Shown: in pieces, positions 5,176-5,856 of the stretch
Layout of the letters: each line of letters starts with the position of its first letter
How positions within the stretch are numbered: the stretch's first letter is position 1
Assembly: GCA_003661865.1 (NCBI GenBank)
Contig: QMWY01000085.1
Location: 1-5,856, forward strand
Origin: Thermoprotei archaeon
Lineage (GTDB): Archaea > Thermoproteota > Thermoprotei_A > Sulfolobales > Ignisphaeraceae
Length of the DNA: 5,856 bases
Direction: 5' to 3'
Notes under the pieces: model-generated
The model's input: only the letters and a program-made list of their open reading frames with translations
Told to the model about the DNA's origin: nothing
Database searches by the model: none
Program-made: the position numbers and the translations under genes

Positions 5176-5856
5176 TCACCACTGGTAAACCTCTACGCCC
5201 TTGCCAAGGGCGTAGCTAAGAACCTCACTGCCTATCCTAGCACCTGTAAGCACGGCAACAACCTTCTTATCAGGGTAGCGCCTCTTAACAACATCCGCCT
5301 TCCTAGCAACAGAGTCCACATCCCTATGAGAAGGGCTGACCTTAACCTCCACCACATACACCTCCCTCTCAGTTACGATCAGCAGATCCACATCAACACC
5401 GTCAACCTTAGCATTCCTCTGCCACGATAAGAGCCTAACACCCTCAGCAGCACAACGCTGAACAACCATATCTAGGAAGAACTTAGCGTAGGTGCTCTCG
5501 GTAAGAGCACCAACAGCATCACCAAGCCTCGCAACATCTCTCCTAAGAGCTTCAAGCCTTCTATCAACATCATCGAACCTCCTATCGTGTTCTAGGAGCT
5601 TCTTCTCTATAGCCTCGAATCTCTTGTCATGTTCCAGCAGCTTACGCTCGATAGCTTCGAACCTCTTGTCGTGTTCGAGAAGCTTTCTTTCAATGGCTTC
5701 GAACCTCCTGTCATGCTCAAGGAGCTTGCGCTCAATCGCCTCAAAGCGCTTGTCGTGCTCCAGGAGCTTCCTTTCTATTGCTTCAAAACGCTTATCATGC
5801 TCAATCATCTTCCTCCCAAGAGCTTCGAATCTCTTGTCGTGCTCCAGCATCTTGCG
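5176..5856 (-). CDS. Coiled-coil repeat protein with PD-(D/E)XK nuclease-like domain (DUF3782-like, 5' partial)
   Basis: The 3' end is complete (TGA at 5178-5176), but the reading frame runs off the window edge. The ATG at 5850 lies inside a repeat and is preceded in frame by Arg-Lys, which fits a further repeat, so the true start is outside. Numbering from that Met, residues 1-98 are seven 14-residue units of consensus LLEHDKRFEAIERK, forming a long charged coiled coil, followed by another helix to about 118. Residues about 121-224 resemble an archaeal PD-(D/E)XK restriction-like domain. D155 in VDVDLLIV and E168-V-K170 in VYVVEVKVS have the expected spacing, after a conserved-looking SWQRNAKVDG. 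This architecture matches the crenarchaeal DUF3782/COG5493 group, whose cellular role is unknown to me. Coiled coil plus nuclease recalls RmuC in outline only. The gene is alone on its strand and convergent with the racemase. Confidence 0.82.
   Translation of the reverse strand, partial: RKMLEHDKRFEALGRKMIEHDKRFEAIERKLLEHDKRFEAIERKLLEHDRRFEAIERKLLEHDKRFEAIERKLLEHDKRFEAIEKKLLEHDRRFDDVDRRLEALRRDVARLGDAVGALTESTYAKFFLDMVVQRCAAEGVRLLSWQRNAKVDGVDVDLLIVTEREVYVVEVKVSPSHRDVDSVARKADVVKRRYPDKKVVAVLTGARIGSEVLSYALGKGVEVYQW
5557..5850 (-). repeat. Seven tandem 42-bp coding repeats (14-residue coiled-coil units)
   Basis: Units on the minus strand occupy 5850-5809, 5808-5767, 5766-5725, 5724-5683, 5682-5641, 5640-5599 and 5598-5557. 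The middle five are nearly identical as protein. The outer ones diverge slightly: AL-G in unit 1, and DDVDRR at the end of unit 7. The two codons at 5856-5851 (Arg-Lys) fit the end of another unit, so the array probably continues beyond the window. At DNA level the units differ at many third positions. Confidence 0.9.

Noticed and set aside
5137..5430. 97-codon plus-strand ORF starting at TTG 5137
   Set aside because: It is antisense to the well-supported nuclease-like domain, has no recognisable features, and its composition follows the opposite strand.
5557..5850. Array of 42-bp repeats as a possible CRISPR or satellite
   Set aside because: There are no unique spacers; the repeats are contiguous, in frame and encode a coiled coil.

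Overview
The window looks like chromosomal DNA of a hyperthermophilic crenarchaeon (Thermoproteota). The evidence is moderate to high GC, heavy use of AGG/AGA for arginine and ATA for isoleucine, frequent TTG starts, a substrate-binding protein that ends in a C-terminal membrane anchor, and a DUF3782-like coiled-coil/nuclease protein of a type common in Crenarchaeota. I cannot name the genus from sequence alone. There is no sign of an insertion sequence, tRNA, rRNA or CRISPR array.

Layout. Bases 1-134 are the last 43 codons of an anchored solute-binding protein. It is followed without a real gap by the two permeases of an Opp/Dpp-type ABC importer (142-1131 and 1128-1982, overlapping by ATGA). 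The set reads as one transcription unit: binding protein, DppB-like, DppC-like. The ATPase subunits do not follow. Instead the permease operon runs head-on into a class I SAM-dependent methyltransferase on the minus strand (1979-2635), and the two stop codons share one CTAG. A 140-bp divergent gap (2636-2775) separates the methyltransferase from a 512-codon plus-strand gene for an unrecognised single-pass membrane protein with a cysteine-rich, probably extracellular domain. Twenty-two bases later comes an Asp/Glu-racemase-family enzyme (4337-5062). After a convergent 113-bp gap the window ends in a minus-strand gene (5176-5856, 5' end outside the window). It encodes at least seven 14-residue coiled-coil repeats followed by a PD-(D/E)XK nuclease-like domain.

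Functionally, the first third is an uptake system for peptides or possibly oligosaccharides. The racemase may act on amino acids and could be co-transcribed with the membrane protein, but no pathway linking them is visible. The most interesting points are the nuclease-like gene, whose repeats are almost identical as protein but strongly scrambled at synonymous sites; the racemase homologue, which has Ala in place of the first catalytic Cys and an ACG where the family's usual start would fall; and the unknown exoprotein with a Cx3Cx4Cx3C cluster. I do not see a complete new multi-gene system.
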